Shown here: positions 1 through 8,350 of the stretch, piece by piece
Numbering within the stretch: the stretch's first letter is position 1
Layout of the letters: each line of letters begins with the position of its first letter
NCBI GenBank assembly: GCA_029976005.1
Contig: JARKOQ010000107.1
Span: 1-35,466, forward strand
Source of the DNA: Aggregatilineales bacterium
GTDB lineage: Bacteria; Chloroflexota; Anaerolineae; Aggregatilineales; Ch27
Reading direction: 5' to 3'
Length of the DNA: 35,466 nucleotides
Position numbers and translations under genes: made by a program
The notes under the pieces: model-generated
Database searches by the model: none
What the model was told of the DNA's origin: nothing
What the model saw: only the letters and a program-made list of their open reading frames with translations

Positions 1-140
1 AAATGGTCATGCCCGGCGACTCTGTCAACCTGATCGTCGAGCTGATCACCCCCGTCGCGCTCGAAAAAGGCTCCAAGTTCGCCATCCGCGAAGGCGGCCT
101 GACCGTCGGCGCCGGGGTCATTACCGAAATCCTGGAATAA
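1..140 (+). CDS. tuf: Elongation factor Tu, C-terminal 45 residues (5' partial)
   Basis: The frame opening at base 3 reads [20 protein letters not shown] and ends ...[14 protein letters not shown] at 138-140. This is the last beta-barrel strand region (domain III) of EF-Tu, the GTPase that delivers aminoacyl-tRNA to the ribosome. The rest of the gene lies upstream of the window. Its place just before rpsJ is the standard str-S10 junction, so fusA and rpsG/rpsL are expected further upstream (inference). A strong hairpin follows the stop codon. Confidence 0.95.
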   Translation, partial: MVMPGDSVNLIVELITPVALEKGSKFAIREGGLTVGAGVITEILE

Positions 141-152
141 GCTGAAGCGTGT

Positions 153-181
153 GCCAGGAGGGCTTCCATGGCCCTCCTGGC
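153..181 (+). promoter_or_regulatory. Perfect 11-bp hairpin between tuf and rpsJ
   Basis: GCCAGGAGGGC (153-163) pairs perfectly with GCCCTCCTGGC (171-181) around a 7-base loop. No T-run follows, so it is not a canonical intrinsic terminator. It could act as an RNA-processing or stability element, or as a partial attenuator separating tuf from the S10 cluster. The structure is seen directly; the role is inferred. Confidence 0.6.
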
Positions 182-211
182 GCGCATGAGCGAGCTGCCA
201 GAGAGGAACTT

Positions 212-520
212 ATGGCAAAGCAGAAAATTCGCATCCGCCTGAAGGCATATGATCACCGGGTTCTGGATCAATCGGCGCGTCGCATCGTCGAGACGGCCGA
301 GCGCACGGGCGCGCGCGTAGTGGGTCCCGTCCCCCTACCGACGCGGATTGAACGCTTCACCGTGCGGCGTGGCGCATTCATCGACAAGAACTCCCAGGAA
401 CACTTCGAGATTCGCACCCACAAGCGGCTCATCGATGTGCTGGATCCCGACAGCAAGACGATCGACACCCTGATGCGGCTCAACCTGCCGGCCGGGGTGG
501 ATATCGAGATCAAGATCTAA
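212..520 (+). CDS. rpsJ: 30S ribosomal protein S10
   Basis: A 102-residue protein, full family length, starting [20 protein letters not shown] and carrying the conserved loop [20 protein letters not shown] and the [10 protein letters not shown] stretch. S10 sits in the 30S head and also serves as NusE in transcription antitermination. The ATG at 212 is preferred over an in-frame start at 149 because it has GAGAGG 6-11 bases upstream and matches the family N-terminus; the 149 start would read through the upstream hairpin. First gene of the S10 cluster here. Confidence 0.97.
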   Translation: MAKQKIRIRLKAYDHRVLDQSARRIVETAERTGARVVGPVPLPTRIERFTVRRGAFIDKNSQEHFEIRTHKRLIDVLDPDSKTIDTLMRLNLPAGVDIEIKI

Positions 521-546
521 CCCGGTCATCACAAGCGCACAGGCTT

Positions 547-578
547 GCCAGGGAAACGCGGCCACGCGAGGCCCTGGC
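547..578 (+). promoter_or_regulatory. Hairpin in the rpsJ-rplC spacer
   Basis: GCCAGGG (547-553) pairs with CCCTGGC (572-578), and the loop itself contains a short CGCG/CGCG pairing. It lies in a 126-base spacer, long for this otherwise tightly packed cluster. In E. coli L4 controls the S10 operon through a leader, but that leader precedes rpsJ. No similarity to it could be recognised, so a regulatory role is only a guess. Confidence 0.4.
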
Positions 579-646
579 GCGTGAAAACACAATGGGGATG
601 ATGTGAGCACCCCACCAGGGGATGGACACAGTCCCGTGGAGGTACC

Positions 647-1294
647 ATGAAGGGCATCATTGGCAAAAAAGTAGGGATGACCCAGATCTTCGACGCGCAA
701 GGCACGGTCACCCCTGTCACCGTCATTCAGGCGGGGCCCTGCTACGTGACCCAGGTTCGGACGGCCGAGAATGATGGTTACACGGCTGTGCAGCTTGGGT
801 ATGAGGAAACCAAGGCCCAACGCCTGACCCGTGGTCAGCTCGGCCACCTGAAGCGCAACAACCTGCCCGCGCTGCGCTACCTGCGTGAGTTCCGCTTGCG
901 CAAGGGCGACGCGAGCGTGCAGGAAGGCACGAAGATCACGGTCAGCGCGTTCGCGATTGGCGACCGGGTCGACGTGGTCGGCACGAGCAAGGGTCGTGGC
1001 TTCGCCGGCACCGTCAAGCGGCACCACTTCAACCGCCAGCCGAAGACGCATGGCGCGTCCGACCGCACCCGCGCACCCGGCTCGATCGGCCAGACCAGCC
1101 AGCCCGGCCGTGTCTTCAAGGGCATGCGCATGGGCGGCCGGATGGGCAATGATCGGGTCACGGCGCAGAATCTGGAAGTCATGGTCATCGACGAAGAACG
1201 TAATTTGCTGGCTGTTAAAGGCTCGGTGCCGGGCGCCAAGGGCGGGCTGGTCGTGATCAAACCCGCCAGCAGCACTATCAAGGCCGGCCGGTAG
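647..1294 (+). CDS. rplC: 50S ribosomal protein L3
   Basis: A 215-residue protein beginning MKGIIGKKVGMTQIFD, the usual bacterial L3 start, with the glycine-rich finger near the peptidyl-transferase centre (THGASDRTRAPGSIGQTSQP, then GRVFKGMRMGGRMG). L3 is an early assembly protein that binds 23S rRNA domain VI. The ATG is preceded by GGAGG in GTGGAGGTACC. It is followed 20 bases later by rplD, consistent with one transcript. Confidence 0.98.
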   Translation: MKGIIGKKVGMTQIFDAQGTVTPVTVIQAGPCYVTQVRTAENDGYTAVQLGYEETKAQRLTRGQLGHLKRNNLPALRYLREFRLRKGDASVQEGTKITVSAFAIGDRVDVVGTSKGRGFAGTVKRHHFNRQPKTHGASDRTRAPGSIGQTSQPGRVFKGMRMGGRMGNDRVTAQNLEVMVIDEERNLLAVKGSVPGAKGGLVVIKPASSTIKAGR

Positions 1295-1314
1295 GCCTCC
1301 AGGAGCAAACTGAC

Positions 1315-1950
1315 ATGAAAGTTCCGGTGAGGAATATCGCTGGGAAAGAACTCGACAGCGTCGAGCTGCCAGCCGATATCTTTGAAGCGAAAATCAATAT
1401 CGACCTGATGCACCAGGCTTACGTTCGCCAGATGGCGAATGCCCGCCTGGGGACGCATAAGGCCCTGACACGCGGCGAGATCAATCGCACCAAGGCGAAG
1501 TGGTACCGCCAGAAGGGCACCGGCCGCGCCCGTCATGGGAGCCGCAATGCGCCGATCTTCGTCGGTGGTGGGAAGGCCCACGGCCCGCGCCCGCGCAGCT
1601 ACACCCAGGCCATGCCCCGCAAGATGCGGCAGGCCGCCCTGCGCAGCGCCCTGAGCGCCCTGGCCCGCGACAACCAGATCGTCGTCGTGGACCAGTTCAC
1701 GCTGGCCGAGCCGAAGACCCGCCTGGCCGCCGAAGCCCTGCGCAATCTGACCGGGGACGCCAGCACGCTGGTGTTGCTGCCGGGACGTGATGAAGTGGTC
1801 GAGATGGGCGTGCGCAACCTCCCGAATGCGCAGACGCTCCATGCGCGCTACCTCAACGTCCGTGATCTGTTGACTCACGACAAGATCGTCCTGCCCCTGG
1901 ACGCGTTGGAAGTGATCCGCGCCTGGCTGGGTGCGGGGCAGGAGGGTTAA
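1315..1950 (+). CDS. rplD: 50S ribosomal protein L4
   Basis: A 211-residue L4 with the long tunnel-lining loop (KWYRQKGTGRARHGSRNAPI, then FVGGGKAHGPRPRSY) at about residues 62-97 and the C-terminal alpha/beta body. L4 lines the polypeptide exit tunnel. In E. coli it also represses the S10 operon; no equivalent target was recognised here. AGGAG lies 8-12 bases before the ATG. The C-terminus (LEVIRAWLGAGQEG) runs up to the rplW ribosome-binding site. Confidence 0.98.
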   Translation: MKVPVRNIAGKELDSVELPADIFEAKINIDLMHQAYVRQMANARLGTHKALTRGEINRTKAKWYRQKGTGRARHGSRNAPIFVGGGKAHGPRPRSYTQAMPRKMRQAALRSALSALARDNQIVVVDQFTLAEPKTRLAAEALRNLTGDASTLVLLPGRDEVVEMGVRNLPNAQTLHARYLNVRDLLTHDKIVLPLDALEVIRAWLGAGQEG

Positions 1951-1951
1951 C

Positions 1952-2248
1952 ATGGCCGGCATCCATCTCTATGACGTGATTGTGCGCCCGGTGGTCACCG
2001 AAAAGACCAACATCCTGGCCGACGAAAGCCGCCAGTACACCTTCGAAGTCAGCCCGCGCGCGACCAAGATCCAGATCAAGGAAGCCGTGGAAGTGATCTT
2101 CGATGTGACCGTGGACAAGGTGGCGACGATGGTTGTGCCCGCCAAGCGTGGCCAGCGCGGCCGCCGTATCTACCAGCGCAAACCGGCCTGGAAGAAGGCG
2201 ATCGTCACCCTGGTGCCTGGGCAGAGCATCAACCTGTTCAATCTGTAG
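1952..2248 (+). CDS. rplW: 50S ribosomal protein L23
   Basis: A 98-residue protein, MAGIHLYDVIVRPVVTEKTN, with the VRPVVTEK signature of L23. L23 lies at the tunnel exit and is the docking site for trigger factor and SRP. The start at 1952 is chosen over an in-frame start at 1931, which would overlap rplD; GGAGG lies 7-11 bases before 1952, inside the end of rplD. Only one base separates it from the rplD stop, suggesting translational coupling. Confidence 0.97.
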   Translation: MAGIHLYDVIVRPVVTEKTNILADESRQYTFEVSPRATKIQIKEAVEVIFDVTVDKVATMVVPAKRGQRGRRIYQRKPAWKKAIVTLVPGQSINLFNL

Positions 2249-2258
2249 GATGTGAAAG

Positions 2259-3095
2259 ATGCCTATCAAGACGTACAAGCCCACTTCTCCCGGCCGCCGC
2301 GACATGACGGGCTACTCCTTCGAGGAAATCACGCGGAGCAAGCCCGAACGGTCGCTGCTGGAGGATATGCGCAAACGCGCGGGGCGTAACAACAAGGGTC
2401 GCGTGACCGTGCGGCATCGGGGCGGTGGTCATAAGCGCCGCTATCGGATCATTGACTTCAAGCGCAACAAGTTCGATTGCGCGGGTCAGATCGTGTCGAT
2501 CGAGTACGACCCCAACCGGTCGTGCCGGATCGCCCTGGTGGAGTATGAAGACGGCGAAAAGCGCTACATCATCGCGCCGCTTGGCTTGCAGGTCGGCGAC
2601 CGGATCCAGAACGGGTCGGGCGCGGACATCAAGACCGGCAACGCGCTGCCCCTCAAGAACATCCCCGTCGGCTCGATGATCCACAATGTCGAGTTCGAGC
2701 CGGGCAAGGGCGGGCAGATCGCGCGCGCGGCGGGCACCTCGGCCCAGGTTCTGGCCAAGGAAGGCAAGTATGCCACCGTGCGCATGCCCAGCGGTGAGAT
2801 GCGTCTGATCAGCGAGAACTGCATGGCGACCGTCGGCCAGGTGGGCAATGCCGAACACGGCAATGTCAAGCTGGGCAAGGCGGGCCGCCGCCGCTGGTTG
2901 GGCTGGCGTCCGGCTGTGCGTGGCACGGCCATGGACCCCAACAGCCACCCGCATGGTGGTGGTGAGGGTCGCTCCCCGGCCGGTATGGCTGGCCCCAAGA
3001 CTCCGTGGGGCAAGCCGGCTCGTGGGTTCAAGACCCGCCACAACAAGGCGACGGAAAAGTACATCGTCCGTCGGCGCGGGAGCAAGCGTCGGTAA
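2259..3095 (+). CDS. rplB: 50S ribosomal protein L2
   Basis: A 278-residue L2, the usual length. Conserved blocks include [19 protein letters not shown] near residue 52 and the C-terminal [13 protein letters not shown], whose histidine lies close to the peptidyl-transferase centre. L2 is needed for subunit joining and peptidyl transfer. The segment before it reads [14 protein letters not shown] instead of the commoner [12 protein letters not shown], a mild variation. Ten bases separate it from rplW. Confidence 0.98.
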   Translation: MPIKTYKPTSPGRRDMTGYSFEEITRSKPERSLLEDMRKRAGRNNKGRVTVRHRGGGHKRRYRIIDFKRNKFDCAGQIVSIEYDPNRSCRIALVEYEDGEKRYIIAPLGLQVGDRIQNGSGADIKTGNALPLKNIPVGSMIHNVEFEPGKGGQIARAAGTSAQVLAKEGKYATVRMPSGEMRLISENCMATVGQVGNAEHGNVKLGKAGRRRWLGWRPAVRGTAMDPNSHPHGGGEGRSPAGMAGPKTPWGKPARGFKTRHNKATEKYIVRRRGSKRR

Positions 3096-3111
3096 CTAAG
3101 GAGAGTCGAGT

Positions 3112-3384
3112 ATGTCGCGTTCACTCAAAAAAGGGCCGTTCATCCAGCCCAAGCTCCTGCGGCGCATCGAGCAGATGAACGAGCGGGGCGAAAAGCGCGT
3201 GATCCGTACCTGGAGCCGCGCCAGCACGATCTTCCCGCAGATGGTCGGTCACACCGTCGCCGTGCACGATGGCCGTCGCCACGTGCCGATCTACGTGACC
3301 GAGAATATGGTCGGCCACAAGCTTGGTGAGTTCGCCCCGACCCGCCATTTCCGCGGGCACGAGGCCGAAAAGAAGAAGCGGTAA
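3112..3384 (+). CDS. rpsS: 30S ribosomal protein S19
   Basis: A 90-residue protein, [20 protein letters not shown], with the conserved [20 protein letters not shown] and [16 protein letters not shown] stretches. S19 forms a complex with S13 in the 30S head and contacts the A-site finger of 23S rRNA. AAGGAG lies shortly before the ATG. It ends in a lysine-rich tail (EAEKKKR) like most orthologues. Confidence 0.98.
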   Translation: MSRSLKKGPFIQPKLLRRIEQMNERGEKRVIRTWSRASTIFPQMVGHTVAVHDGRRHVPIYVTENMVGHKLGEFAPTRHFRGHEAEKKKR

Positions 3385-3394
3385 GGCGGTTGAC

Positions 3395-3733
3395 ATGCGA
3401 GTAAAAGCGGTAACCAAACATCTGCCGATCGCGCCCCAGAAGCTCCGCCTGGTGGTCGATCAGGTGCGTGGGATGTACGCCAACGAGGCGTCGATCATCC
3501 TCCAGCATATGCCCCAGAAGGGCGCCAAGCTGACCCGCCAGACTCTGGAATCGGCGATTGCCAACGGCGAACAGAATCTTGAGCTGAACCGCCAGGATTT
3601 GATCGTCAAGGCCATCACGGTCGATGAAGGGCCCAGCCTCAAGCGCGTCAAAGCCGGGGCACGTGGCCGTTACAAGCCGCGTATCAAGCGGACATCGCAC
3701 CTGACCGTTATTCTCGAGGAGCGAGAGGACTAG
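3395..3733 (+). CDS. rplV: 50S ribosomal protein L22
   Basis: A 112-residue L22. MRVKAVTKHLPIAPQKLRLV is the family N-terminus (usually ...ARxxRxSPxKxRLV), and the tunnel-reaching hairpin is GARGRYKPRIKRTSHLTVIL. L22 lines the exit-tunnel constriction, where changes can alter macrolide response. An upstream in-frame start at 3323 would overlap rpsS heavily and is rejected. The start follows the rpsS stop by 10 bases. Only two bases separate its stop from rpsC. Confidence 0.96.
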   Translation: MRVKAVTKHLPIAPQKLRLVVDQVRGMYANEASIILQHMPQKGAKLTRQTLESAIANGEQNLELNRQDLIVKAITVDEGPSLKRVKAGARGRYKPRIKRTSHLTVILEERED

Positions 3734-3735
3734 CT

Positions 3736-4404
3736 ATGGGTCGCAAAATTCACCCGATCGGCTTTCGTCTGAAGGTCATTCGTGACTGGGACGCCCGCTG
3801 GTTCGCCGAGGGCACCCGGTACCGCGAGCAGCTCCAGGAAGACTTCGAGATTCGCCGTCTGATCCTGCGCGAGGGCGAGCGCGCCGCGATTTCCAAGGTG
3901 GAAATCGAGCGCTTCCCCAACCAGATCGTGACCACCCTCTACACGGCTAAGCCGGGCATCGTCATCGGCCGCAAGGGCGATAACGTCAAGAAGGTGCGCC
4001 AGGACCTGGAAGCGCTGACGGGCAAGAAGGTCAAGGTCGAAGTCGAGGAAATCGACAAGCCGGACCTGGATGCGACCTTGATCGCCCGCAATATCGCCGG
4101 GCAGCTCGAGCGCCGCATCAGCCACAGCCGCGCCATGAAGCGCGCCATCTCCCAGGCCATGCGCCAGGGCGCGGAAGGTATCCGCGTTCAGGTCGGCGGC
4201 CGGCTGGGTGGCTCCGAAATGGCCCGCCGCGAGTGGCAGGTCGATGGCCGCGTGCCGCGCAACACCCTGCGCGCCGACATCGACTTCGGCAAGGCAGAAG
4301 CGCTGACCGGATTTGGCCGGATTGGCGTGAAGGTCTGGGTCTATAAGGGCCAGAAGCTGCAAGAAGATACCGTAGAAGTTGCGGACGTATACGTCAGCCA
4401 GTAA
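3736..4404 (+). CDS. rpsC: 30S ribosomal protein S3
   Basis: A 222-residue S3, MGRKIHPIGFRLKVIRDWDA, with a type II KH domain (PGIVIGRKGDNVKKVRQDLE, GxxG motif) at about residues 73-92 and the C-terminal domain with the VQVGGRLGGSEMARREW block. S3 forms part of the mRNA entry channel and its helicase. It starts two bases after rplV. A GC-rich hairpin follows in the 63-base gap before rplP (CCCCGG at 4421-4426 with CCGGGG at 4435-4440). Confidence 0.98.
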   Translation: MGRKIHPIGFRLKVIRDWDARWFAEGTRYREQLQEDFEIRRLILREGERAAISKVEIERFPNQIVTTLYTAKPGIVIGRKGDNVKKVRQDLEALTGKKVKVEVEEIDKPDLDATLIARNIAGQLERRISHSRAMKRAISQAMRQGAEGIRVQVGGRLGGSEMARREWQVDGRVPRNTLRADIDFGKAEALTGFGRIGVKVWVYKGQKLQEDTVEVADVYVSQ

Positions 4405-4467
4405 AAGGCCGGGCGCCCCGCCCCGGTGCGTGCGCCGGGGGCTGGCTGCCACAGTGGAGTTAAGCCT

Positions 4468-4905
4468 ATGTTGATGCCAAAGCGGGTTAAATACCGCAAA
4501 CAAATGCGCGGCCGCATGAAGGGCCTCGCCCGGCGCGGCGCCAAAGTGCAGTTTGGCGACTACGGACTCCAGGCGATCGAACCGGCCTGGATCACCAGCC
4601 GCCAGATCGAAGCCTGCCGCCGCACCATCGTGCGCCACATCAAGCGCCGCGGTAAGGTGTGGATCCGCATCTTCCCGGACAAGCCGGTCACGGCCAAGCC
4701 TGCCGAAACCCGCATGGGTAAGGGTAAAGGCTCCGTTGACCACTGGGTCGCCGTGATCAAGCCGGGCCGCGTCCTGTTCGAGATGGCCGGCGTGGAAGAA
4801 GAAGTGGCGCGTGAGGCGCTGGAACTGGCCGCCTACAAGCTGCCGATCCGGACCAAGTTCATCAAGCGCACCGACCCGATCACTGGCGAGGAGGTCGTAT
4901 CATGA
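4468..4905 (+). CDS. rplP: 50S ribosomal protein L16
   Basis: A 145-residue L16, [20 protein letters not shown], with the conserved [20 protein letters not shown] block that contacts the A-site tRNA region. GTGGAG lies upstream of the ATG. A start two codons later (MPKRVKYRK) is possible; an earlier in-frame start at 4426 lies inside the upstream hairpin and is rejected. The gene ends in an ATGA overlap with rpmC, a sign of translational coupling. Confidence 0.97.
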   Translation: MLMPKRVKYRKQMRGRMKGLARRGAKVQFGDYGLQAIEPAWITSRQIEACRRTIVRHIKRRGKVWIRIFPDKPVTAKPAETRMGKGKGSVDHWVAVIKPGRVLFEMAGVEEEVAREALELAAYKLPIRTKFIKRTDPITGEEVVS

Positions 4906-5129
4906 GTGACGTCAAGAATCTACGCCAGATGAGTGAAGTCGAACTGCGCAGCGCGCTGGAAGACGCCAAGACCGAGCTGTTCAATCTGCGCTTCCAGCGG
5001 GCAGCCGGCAAGCTGGAGAACACCAGCCGGATGCGCGTCGTGCGCAAGCAGGTCGCGCGCATCAATACCCTCCTGCGCGAGCGGGAGCTGGCGGCTGCCG
5101 CGGTCCAGCAGGAGGACAAGAATGCCTAA
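4902..5129 (+). CDS. rpmC: 50S ribosomal protein L29
   Basis: A 75-residue, two-helix protein with the L29 pattern [20 protein letters not shown], then [19 protein letters not shown] and [17 protein letters not shown]29 sits near the tunnel exit beside L23. The start codon overlaps the rplP stop by four bases. The C-terminal tail ([12 protein letters not shown]) overlaps the rpsQ start by eight bases, and the AGGAGGA within its last codons is the rpsQ ribosome-binding site. Confidence 0.97.
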   Translation: MSDVKNLRQMSEVELRSALEDAKTELFNLRFQRAAGKLENTSRMRVVRKQVARINTLLRERELAAAAVQQEDKNA

Positions 5130-5424
5130 CAAACGCCGCCGGCTGACGGGCCGTGTCGTCAGCGACAAGATGGACAAGACCGTGGTCGTCGAGATCGAAG
5201 TCACCACGGCGCACAAACTGTATGGCAAGGTGATCCGCCGTTCGGAGCGCTTCCTGGCGCACGACGAGAGCAATGCCATCCCGGTCGGCAGCATGGTGCG
5301 CATCGTGGAAAGCCGCCCGCTGAGCCGCCGCAAGCGCTGGGTGGTCGAAACGGTCCTCGACCGGCCGACCGAAGCCGAAGCGGTCGCCGCCGAGATCCAG
5401 CATGAGCTGGATGCCGAGGAGTAG
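5122..5424 (+). CDS. rpsQ: 30S ribosomal protein S17
   Basis: A 100-residue S17 with an OB fold. The signature [17 protein letters not shown] is near residues 10-26, followed by [20 protein letters not shown] and [16 protein letters not shown]17 is a primary 16S rRNA binder in the 30S body. The start at 5122 has GGAGGA 6-11 bases upstream and overlaps the end of rpmC. It has a longer acidic C-terminus ([17 protein letters not shown]) than minimal S17 proteins. Confidence 0.97.
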   Translation: MPNKRRRLTGRVVSDKMDKTVVVEIEVTTAHKLYGKVIRRSERFLAHDESNAIPVGSMVRIVESRPLSRRKRWVVETVLDRPTEAEAVAAEIQHELDAEE

Positions 5425-5429
5425 ACCCC

Positions 5430-5801
5430 ATGATCCAGCACGAATCCCGGATGAAGGTTGCCGATAACACCGGCGCGCGCGAAATCCTGGTGTTCCACCT
5501 CACGGGTGGCTCCTGGCGGCGCACGGCGACGGTGGGTGACATCGTCATCGGCACGGTCAAGTCGGCCGCCCCGCAAGGCGCGGTCAAGAAGAGTGAAGTC
5601 GTGCGCGCGGTGATCGTCCGCACGGCCAAGGAATACCGTCGCAGTGACGGCTCGTACATCAGGTTCGATGACAACGCCGTCGTCATTCTGGACGGTGAAA
5701 CCCAGAACCCCAAGGGCACGCGCATCTTCGGGCCGGTGGCACGCGAGCTGCGTGACAAAGGCTTCATGAAGATCGTGTCGCTGGCCCCGGAAACGCTGTA
5801 G
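5430..5801 (+). CDS. rplN: 50S ribosomal protein L14
   Basis: A 123-residue protein, full length for L14, beginning [20 protein letters not shown] with the [18 protein letters not shown] and [17 protein letters not shown] motifs. L14 contacts 16S rRNA in an intersubunit bridge and is the docking site of the silencing factor RsfS. Only five bases separate it from rpsQ. Confidence 0.98.
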   Translation: MIQHESRMKVADNTGAREILVFHLTGGSWRRTATVGDIVIGTVKSAAPQGAVKKSEVVRAVIVRTAKEYRRSDGSYIRFDDNAVVILDGETQNPKGTRIFGPVARELRDKGFMKIVSLAPETL

Positions 5802-5813
5802 GGGAGCACGAAG

Positions 5814-6137
5814 ATGGAACGGATTAAGAAGGGCGATACCGTCGAAGTGATCGCAGGCAAGGACATCGGCGAGCGGGGCGAAGTCCTGCGCGTCCTGTCC
5901 GGCGAACGCCGCGTGGTGGTTTCTCAGGTCAACATCGCCAAGAAACACCAGCGGCCCCAGCAGGCTGGGCGTGGTCAGATTCAGCCCGGCATTATCGAAT
6001 TCGAAGCGCCGCTGGACCTGAGCAACGTGATGCTGGTCTGCACCCAGTGCGACAAGCGCACCCGGGTCGGCTTCCGCGTCAACGACGAAGGCCGCAAGGT
6101 CCGCGTGTGCCGCAAGTGCGGCGCTGACATTGACTGA
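5814..6137 (+). CDS. rplX: 50S ribosomal protein L24, zinc-ribbon form
   Basis: A 107-residue L24. The KOW motif is at the N-terminus ([20 protein letters not shown]) and the RNA-contact segment [10 protein letters not shown] follows. The C-terminal half has Cys pairs C76-x2-C79 and C99-x2-C102, the zinc-binding form of L24 (family knowledge; metal not shown). L24 starts 50S assembly. GGGGAGC lies before the ATG at a normal distance. Confidence 0.97.
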   Translation: MERIKKGDTVEVIAGKDIGERGEVLRVLSGERRVVVSQVNIAKKHQRPQQAGRGQIQPGIIEFEAPLDLSNVMLVCTQCDKRTRVGFRVNDEGRKVRVCRKCGADID

Positions 6138-6150
6138 GGCAGAGGCAAGC

Positions 6151-6705
6151 ATGGCTAACAAGAATCTGCGGCTCAAGCAGCGCTATGCAGAAGAAGTCGT
6201 CCCCGCGCTGATGAAGGAATTCGGCTACGATAACAAGATGCGCGTCCCGCGCGTCCTCAAGATCGTGGTCAACATCGGCGTCGGCGAGGCCCTGGATAAC
6301 CCCAAGGCCCTGGAGTTCGCGGTGGCGGACATGCGCGCGATTACCGGCCAGAACCCGGTGGTCACCAAGGCGCGCAAGAGCATCGCCACCTTCAAGCTGC
6401 GCGAAGGACGTTCCATCGGCGTCAAGGTGGACCTGCGCGGCGACCGGATGTGGGCAATGCTCGACCGGCTGTTCAACGTGGCGCTGCCCCGCATGCGTGA
6501 CTTCCAGGGGGTCAACCCGGATGCGTTCGACGGGCGCGGCAACTACACGCTCGGCCTGCGCGAGCAGTTGATCTTCCCGGAAATCGAGTACGACAAAATC
6601 GACAAGGTGCGCGGGATGGAGATCACGATCGTGACCAACGCCCGCTCTGACGAAGAAGGGCGCCAGCTCCTGCGTCTGCTGGGCATGCCCTTCAGCCAGA
6701 ATTAG
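6151..6705 (+). CDS. rplE: 50S ribosomal protein L5
   Basis: A 184-residue L5 starting [20 protein letters not shown], with [20 protein letters not shown] and the [20 protein letters not shown] block. L5 binds 5S rRNA and touches the P-site tRNA. The start at 6151, with AGAGGCA upstream, is preferred to an in-frame start at 6130 that would overlap rplX. The 69-base gap to rpsN holds a possible hairpin pairing CCCCGGC with GCCGGGG across a long loop. Confidence 0.97.
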   Translation: MANKNLRLKQRYAEEVVPALMKEFGYDNKMRVPRVLKIVVNIGVGEALDNPKALEFAVADMRAITGQNPVVTKARKSIATFKLREGRSIGVKVDLRGDRMWAMLDRLFNVALPRMRDFQGVNPDAFDGRGNYTLGLREQLIFPEIEYDKIDKVRGMEITIVTNARSDEEGRQLLRLLGMPFSQN

Positions 6706-6774
6706 TCACTAACCCCCCCGGCAATGCGGTTGTCCGTTTAGACACCCGCCGGGGCAGGAGGAGGTTGTTACAGG

Positions 6775-6981
6775 ATGGCCAAGAAGTCCATCGTCACACG
6801 CGAAACACGTCGTAAGTACAAGGTCCGCGTGCGCAATCGCTGCCAGTATGTTGACCCGAACTCCGGTAAGGCGTGCGGGCGGCCGCGCGGGTATATGCGC
6901 CGCTTCGGGCTGTGCCGCATCCATTTCCGTGAAATGGCACTCCAGGGCAAAATCCCCGGGGTCGTCAAGTCAAGCTGGTAG
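6775..6981 (+). CDS. rpsN: 30S ribosomal protein S14, type Z-like with altered zinc site
   Basis: A 68-residue protein with a clear short-form S14 tail ([20 protein letters not shown], ...[10 protein letters not shown]). Type Z S14 is normally 61 residues with C-x2-C-x12-C-x2-C. Here the ligands read C23-x10-C34-x12-C47-x2-H50: eight residues (within [10 protein letters not shown]) are inserted between the first two cysteines, and the fourth ligand is His, while the C34-C47 spacing is kept. A C3H zinc site is plausible; loss of zinc is the alternative. GGCAGGAGGAGG lies upstream. It is the only S14 in the window and sits in the normal position between rplE and rpsH. Confidence 0.93.
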   Translation: MAKKSIVTRETRRKYKVRVRNRCQYVDPNSGKACGRPRGYMRRFGLCRIHFREMALQGKIPGVVKSSW

Positions 6982-6999
6982 AGGGGAGTTGCCTCCAAT

Positions 7000-7404
7000 A
7001 TGTACAGCGACCCGATTGCAGATATGCTCACGCGCATCCGGAACGCGATGCTGATCAACCAGAAGGCGACTCAGGTCCCGCTTTCCAAGGTCAAGATTGA
7101 AATCGCGCGCGTGCTGAAACAAGAAGGCTTCATTGAGGACTATGAGGTGGGGAGCGAATCCCCCGCCCCGATGATCCACGTCAAGCTCAAGTACTATGGC
7201 GACCGCCGTCACAGCCGTCCGGTCATCACCGGCCTGGAGCGTGTCAGCCGGCCCGGCCGCCGGGTCTATGTCAAGCGCGATGAACTGCCCTGGGTGCTCA
7301 GCGGGATGGGCATCGCCATTGTCTCGACTTCGCAGGGTGTCATGACCGCCGACGAGGCCCGCGTCAAGGGCGTCGGGGGCGAGATCCTCTGCAAGGTCTG
7401 GTAA
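7000..7404 (+). CDS. rpsH: 30S ribosomal protein S8
   Basis: A 134-residue S8 beginning MYSDPIADMLTRIRNAMLIN, with the RNA-binding C-terminal segment SGMGIAIVSTSQGVMTADEA ending GGEILCKVW. S8 binds the central domain of 16S rRNA; in E. coli it represses the spc operon by binding near rplE. A comparable site here would need structure prediction. GAGGGGAG precedes the ATG. Confidence 0.98.
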   Translation: MYSDPIADMLTRIRNAMLINQKATQVPLSKVKIEIARVLKQEGFIEDYEVGSESPAPMIHVKLKYYGDRRHSRPVITGLERVSRPGRRVYVKRDELPWVLSGMGIAIVSTSQGVMTADEARVKGVGGEILCKVW

Positions 7405-7420
7405 GGGAAGGGCAAAGATC

Positions 7421-7966
7421 ATGTCTCGTATTGGCAAGAAACCGATCGTCCTGCCTCCCAAGGTCGAGGTGACTATCGACCGCAACGAAGTGACGGTCAA
7501 GGGGCCTAAAGGCACCCTCAGCCAGCGCTTCAACCCGGATATCACCATCGCCCAGGAGGCGGGTCAGCTTGTGGTGACTCGCCCGACCGACCAGCGGAAC
7601 CACCGCGCCCTGCACGGCCTGACCCGCGCCCTGCTCAACAACATGGTGGTGGGCGTCAGCGAAGGCTTCAAGAGCGTGCTGGAAATCGAAGGGGTTGGCT
7701 ACAGCGCCGAAATGCGGGGCACGAACCTGGTGATGAAACTGGGTTTCTCCCACGACGTCGTGGTCGAACCGCCGGAGAATATGTCGTTCGCCGTCGAAGA
7801 GCGCGGTCGCGTTATCATCGTGAATGGCATCGATAAGCAGGCTGTCGGCCAGGTCGCGGCCAACATTCGTGCCTGGCGTCCGCCGGAGCCGTACAAAGGC
7901 AAAGGCGTGCGCTACAAGGGCGAATTCGTGCGCCGGAAGGCCGGTAAGGCTGGGAAGGCTAAGTAG
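7421..7966 (+). CDS. rplF: 50S ribosomal protein L6
   Basis: A 181-residue L6, MSRIGKKPIVLPPKVEVTID, with two tandem L6 folds and the C-terminal signature ANIRAWRPPEPYKGKGVRY near residues 148-166. L6 lies near the factor-binding centre and supports GTPase activity of EF-G and EF-Tu. The tail is rich in Lys, Gly and Ala (RRKAGKAGKAK). Six bases separate it from rplR. Confidence 0.98.
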   Translation: MSRIGKKPIVLPPKVEVTIDRNEVTVKGPKGTLSQRFNPDITIAQEAGQLVVTRPTDQRNHRALHGLTRALLNNMVVGVSEGFKSVLEIEGVGYSAEMRGTNLVMKLGFSHDVVVEPPENMSFAVEERGRVIIVNGIDKQAVGQVAANIRAWRPPEPYKGKGVRYKGEFVRRKAGKAGKAK

Positions 7967-7972
7967 TAAGCT

Positions 7973-8341
7973 ATGGCTAACGCAAATGCGAAAAAAGAGG
8001 CGCGTCTGCGCCGCCATCGCCGGGTTCGCGCGCACGTCATTGGCACGGGCGAGCGCCCGCGCCTGAACGTGTTCCGCAGCGCCGAGCACATCTACGTCCA
8101 GATCATTGACGACAGCAAGGGCCACACCCTGGCGTCGGCCTCGACTGTCGACGGCGAAGTGCGTGGGCAACTGGAAGGCAAGAACAAGACTGAAGCGGCT
8201 CGCATCGTGGGCAAGACCATCGCCGAGCGCGCCAAGAAGGCGGGCATCACCTCGGTTGTCTTCGACCGCGGCGGCTGGCGCTATCATGGCCGGGTCAAGG
8301 CTTTGGCCGAGGGCGCGCGTGAAGGCGGGTTGGAGTTCTAG
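7973..8341 (+). CDS. rplR: 50S ribosomal protein L18
   Basis: A 122-residue L18 with a basic N-terminus ([20 protein letters not shown]) and the conserved [20 protein letters not shown] and [20 protein letters not shown] blocks. It binds 5S rRNA together with L5 and L25-type proteins. The start is six bases after the rplF stop and ten bases separate its stop from rpsE. Confidence 0.98.
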   Translation: MANANAKKEARLRRHRRVRAHVIGTGERPRLNVFRSAEHIYVQIIDDSKGHTLASASTVDGEVRGQLEGKNKTEAARIVGKTIAERAKKAGITSVVFDRGGWRYHGRVKALAEGAREGGLEF

Positions 8342-8350
8342 GAGACGCAC

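Noticed and set aside
149..211. N-terminal extension of rpsJ from an in-frame start at 149
   Set aside because: It would run through the tuf-rpsJ hairpin and does not match S10; ATG 212 has a ribosome-binding site.
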